Shown: piece by piece, positions 5,613 to 5,619 of the stretch
Numbering within the stretch: the first letter of the stretch is position 1
Layout: every line of letters starts with the position of its first letter
NCBI GenBank assembly: GCA_949935685.1
Contig: CATLGN010000135.1
Coordinates: 1-5,619, forward strand
Reading direction: 5' to 3'
Length of the DNA stretch: 5,619 bases
Source of the DNA: an uncultured Lachnospiraceae bacterium
Lineage (GTDB): Bacteria; Bacillota; Clostridia; Lachnospirales; Lachnospiraceae
Notes under the pieces: model-generated
What the model was told of the DNA's origin: nothing
Databases searched by the model: none
Seen by the model: the letters and a program-made list of their open reading frames with translations, nothing else
Position numbers and translations under genes: made by a program

Positions 5613-5619
5613 CAGTAAA
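5606..5619 (+). CDS. Start of next operon gene, probably the ABC transporter ATPase (partial)
   Basis: ATG CTG ACA GTA AA begins after a strong ribosome binding site and overlaps the permease stop by 7 bases, so translation is probably coupled. Only four full codons (MLTV) are present. They suit the N-terminus of an ABC ATPase, whose first strand often begins ML-x-(V/I/L), and no other gene for the energising subunit is in the window. The identity rests on operon logic, not on these residues. Confidence 0.55.

Noticed and set aside
1090..5619. A combined signalling and transport system linking the sensor to the ABC importer
   Set aside because: A strong terminator (3327-3369) and a separate promoter divide them. 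Neighbourhood alone does not support a shared function without conserved synteny.

Overview
The window looks like chromosomal DNA from a low-to-mid GC Clostridia species, probably Lachnospiraceae. The reasons are strong AGGAGG-type ribosome binding sites, sigma-A-like promoters, a lipoprotein-anchored solute-binding protein, and a multi-sensor GGDEF protein of the kind common in that family. The genus cannot be fixed from the sequence. All five recognisable genes are on the + strand, gaps are short, and no stretch over 300 bases lacks a gene. I see no mobile element, CRISPR array, tRNA, rRNA or prophage.

Region 1 (1-1057) holds the 3' end of a type IA topoisomerase gene (topoisomerase III type). 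It is followed almost without a gap by a stand-alone left-handed beta-helix protein that resembles the acetyltransferase half of GlmU, including the catalytic histidine context. The two are probably co-transcribed.

Region 2 (about 1030-3369) is one 740-residue soluble sensor protein with the order PAS - PAS - GGDEF - GAF - PAS-like. Its GGDEF signature has become SDDEF and several nucleotide-binding positions are also changed, so it is probably not an active diguanylate cyclase. Its C-terminal PAS-like module has two CxxC pairs. A candidate promoter overlaps the stop codon of the preceding gene, and a good intrinsic terminator closes the unit.

Region 3 (3381-5619) is an ABC uptake operon. 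It comprises a strong promoter, a 5' leader with a perfect 8-bp hairpin, a lipoprotein substrate-binding protein of the ABC_sub_bind/TrpX type, an intercistronic terminator-like hairpin, a candidate second promoter, a LivH-like permease, and the first codons of what should be the ATPase, overlapping the permease stop. The binding protein would capture a small ligand outside the membrane and pass it to the permease, powered by the ATPase just beyond the window. An aromatic amino acid is the best guess for the ligand, but it is unproven. The internal hairpin probably sets a high ratio of binding protein to permease.

Overall the gene content is ordinary. The points most worth a second look are the degenerate GGDEF protein with its cysteine-rich end, the GlmU-like orphan domain, and the layered transcription control in the transporter operon.
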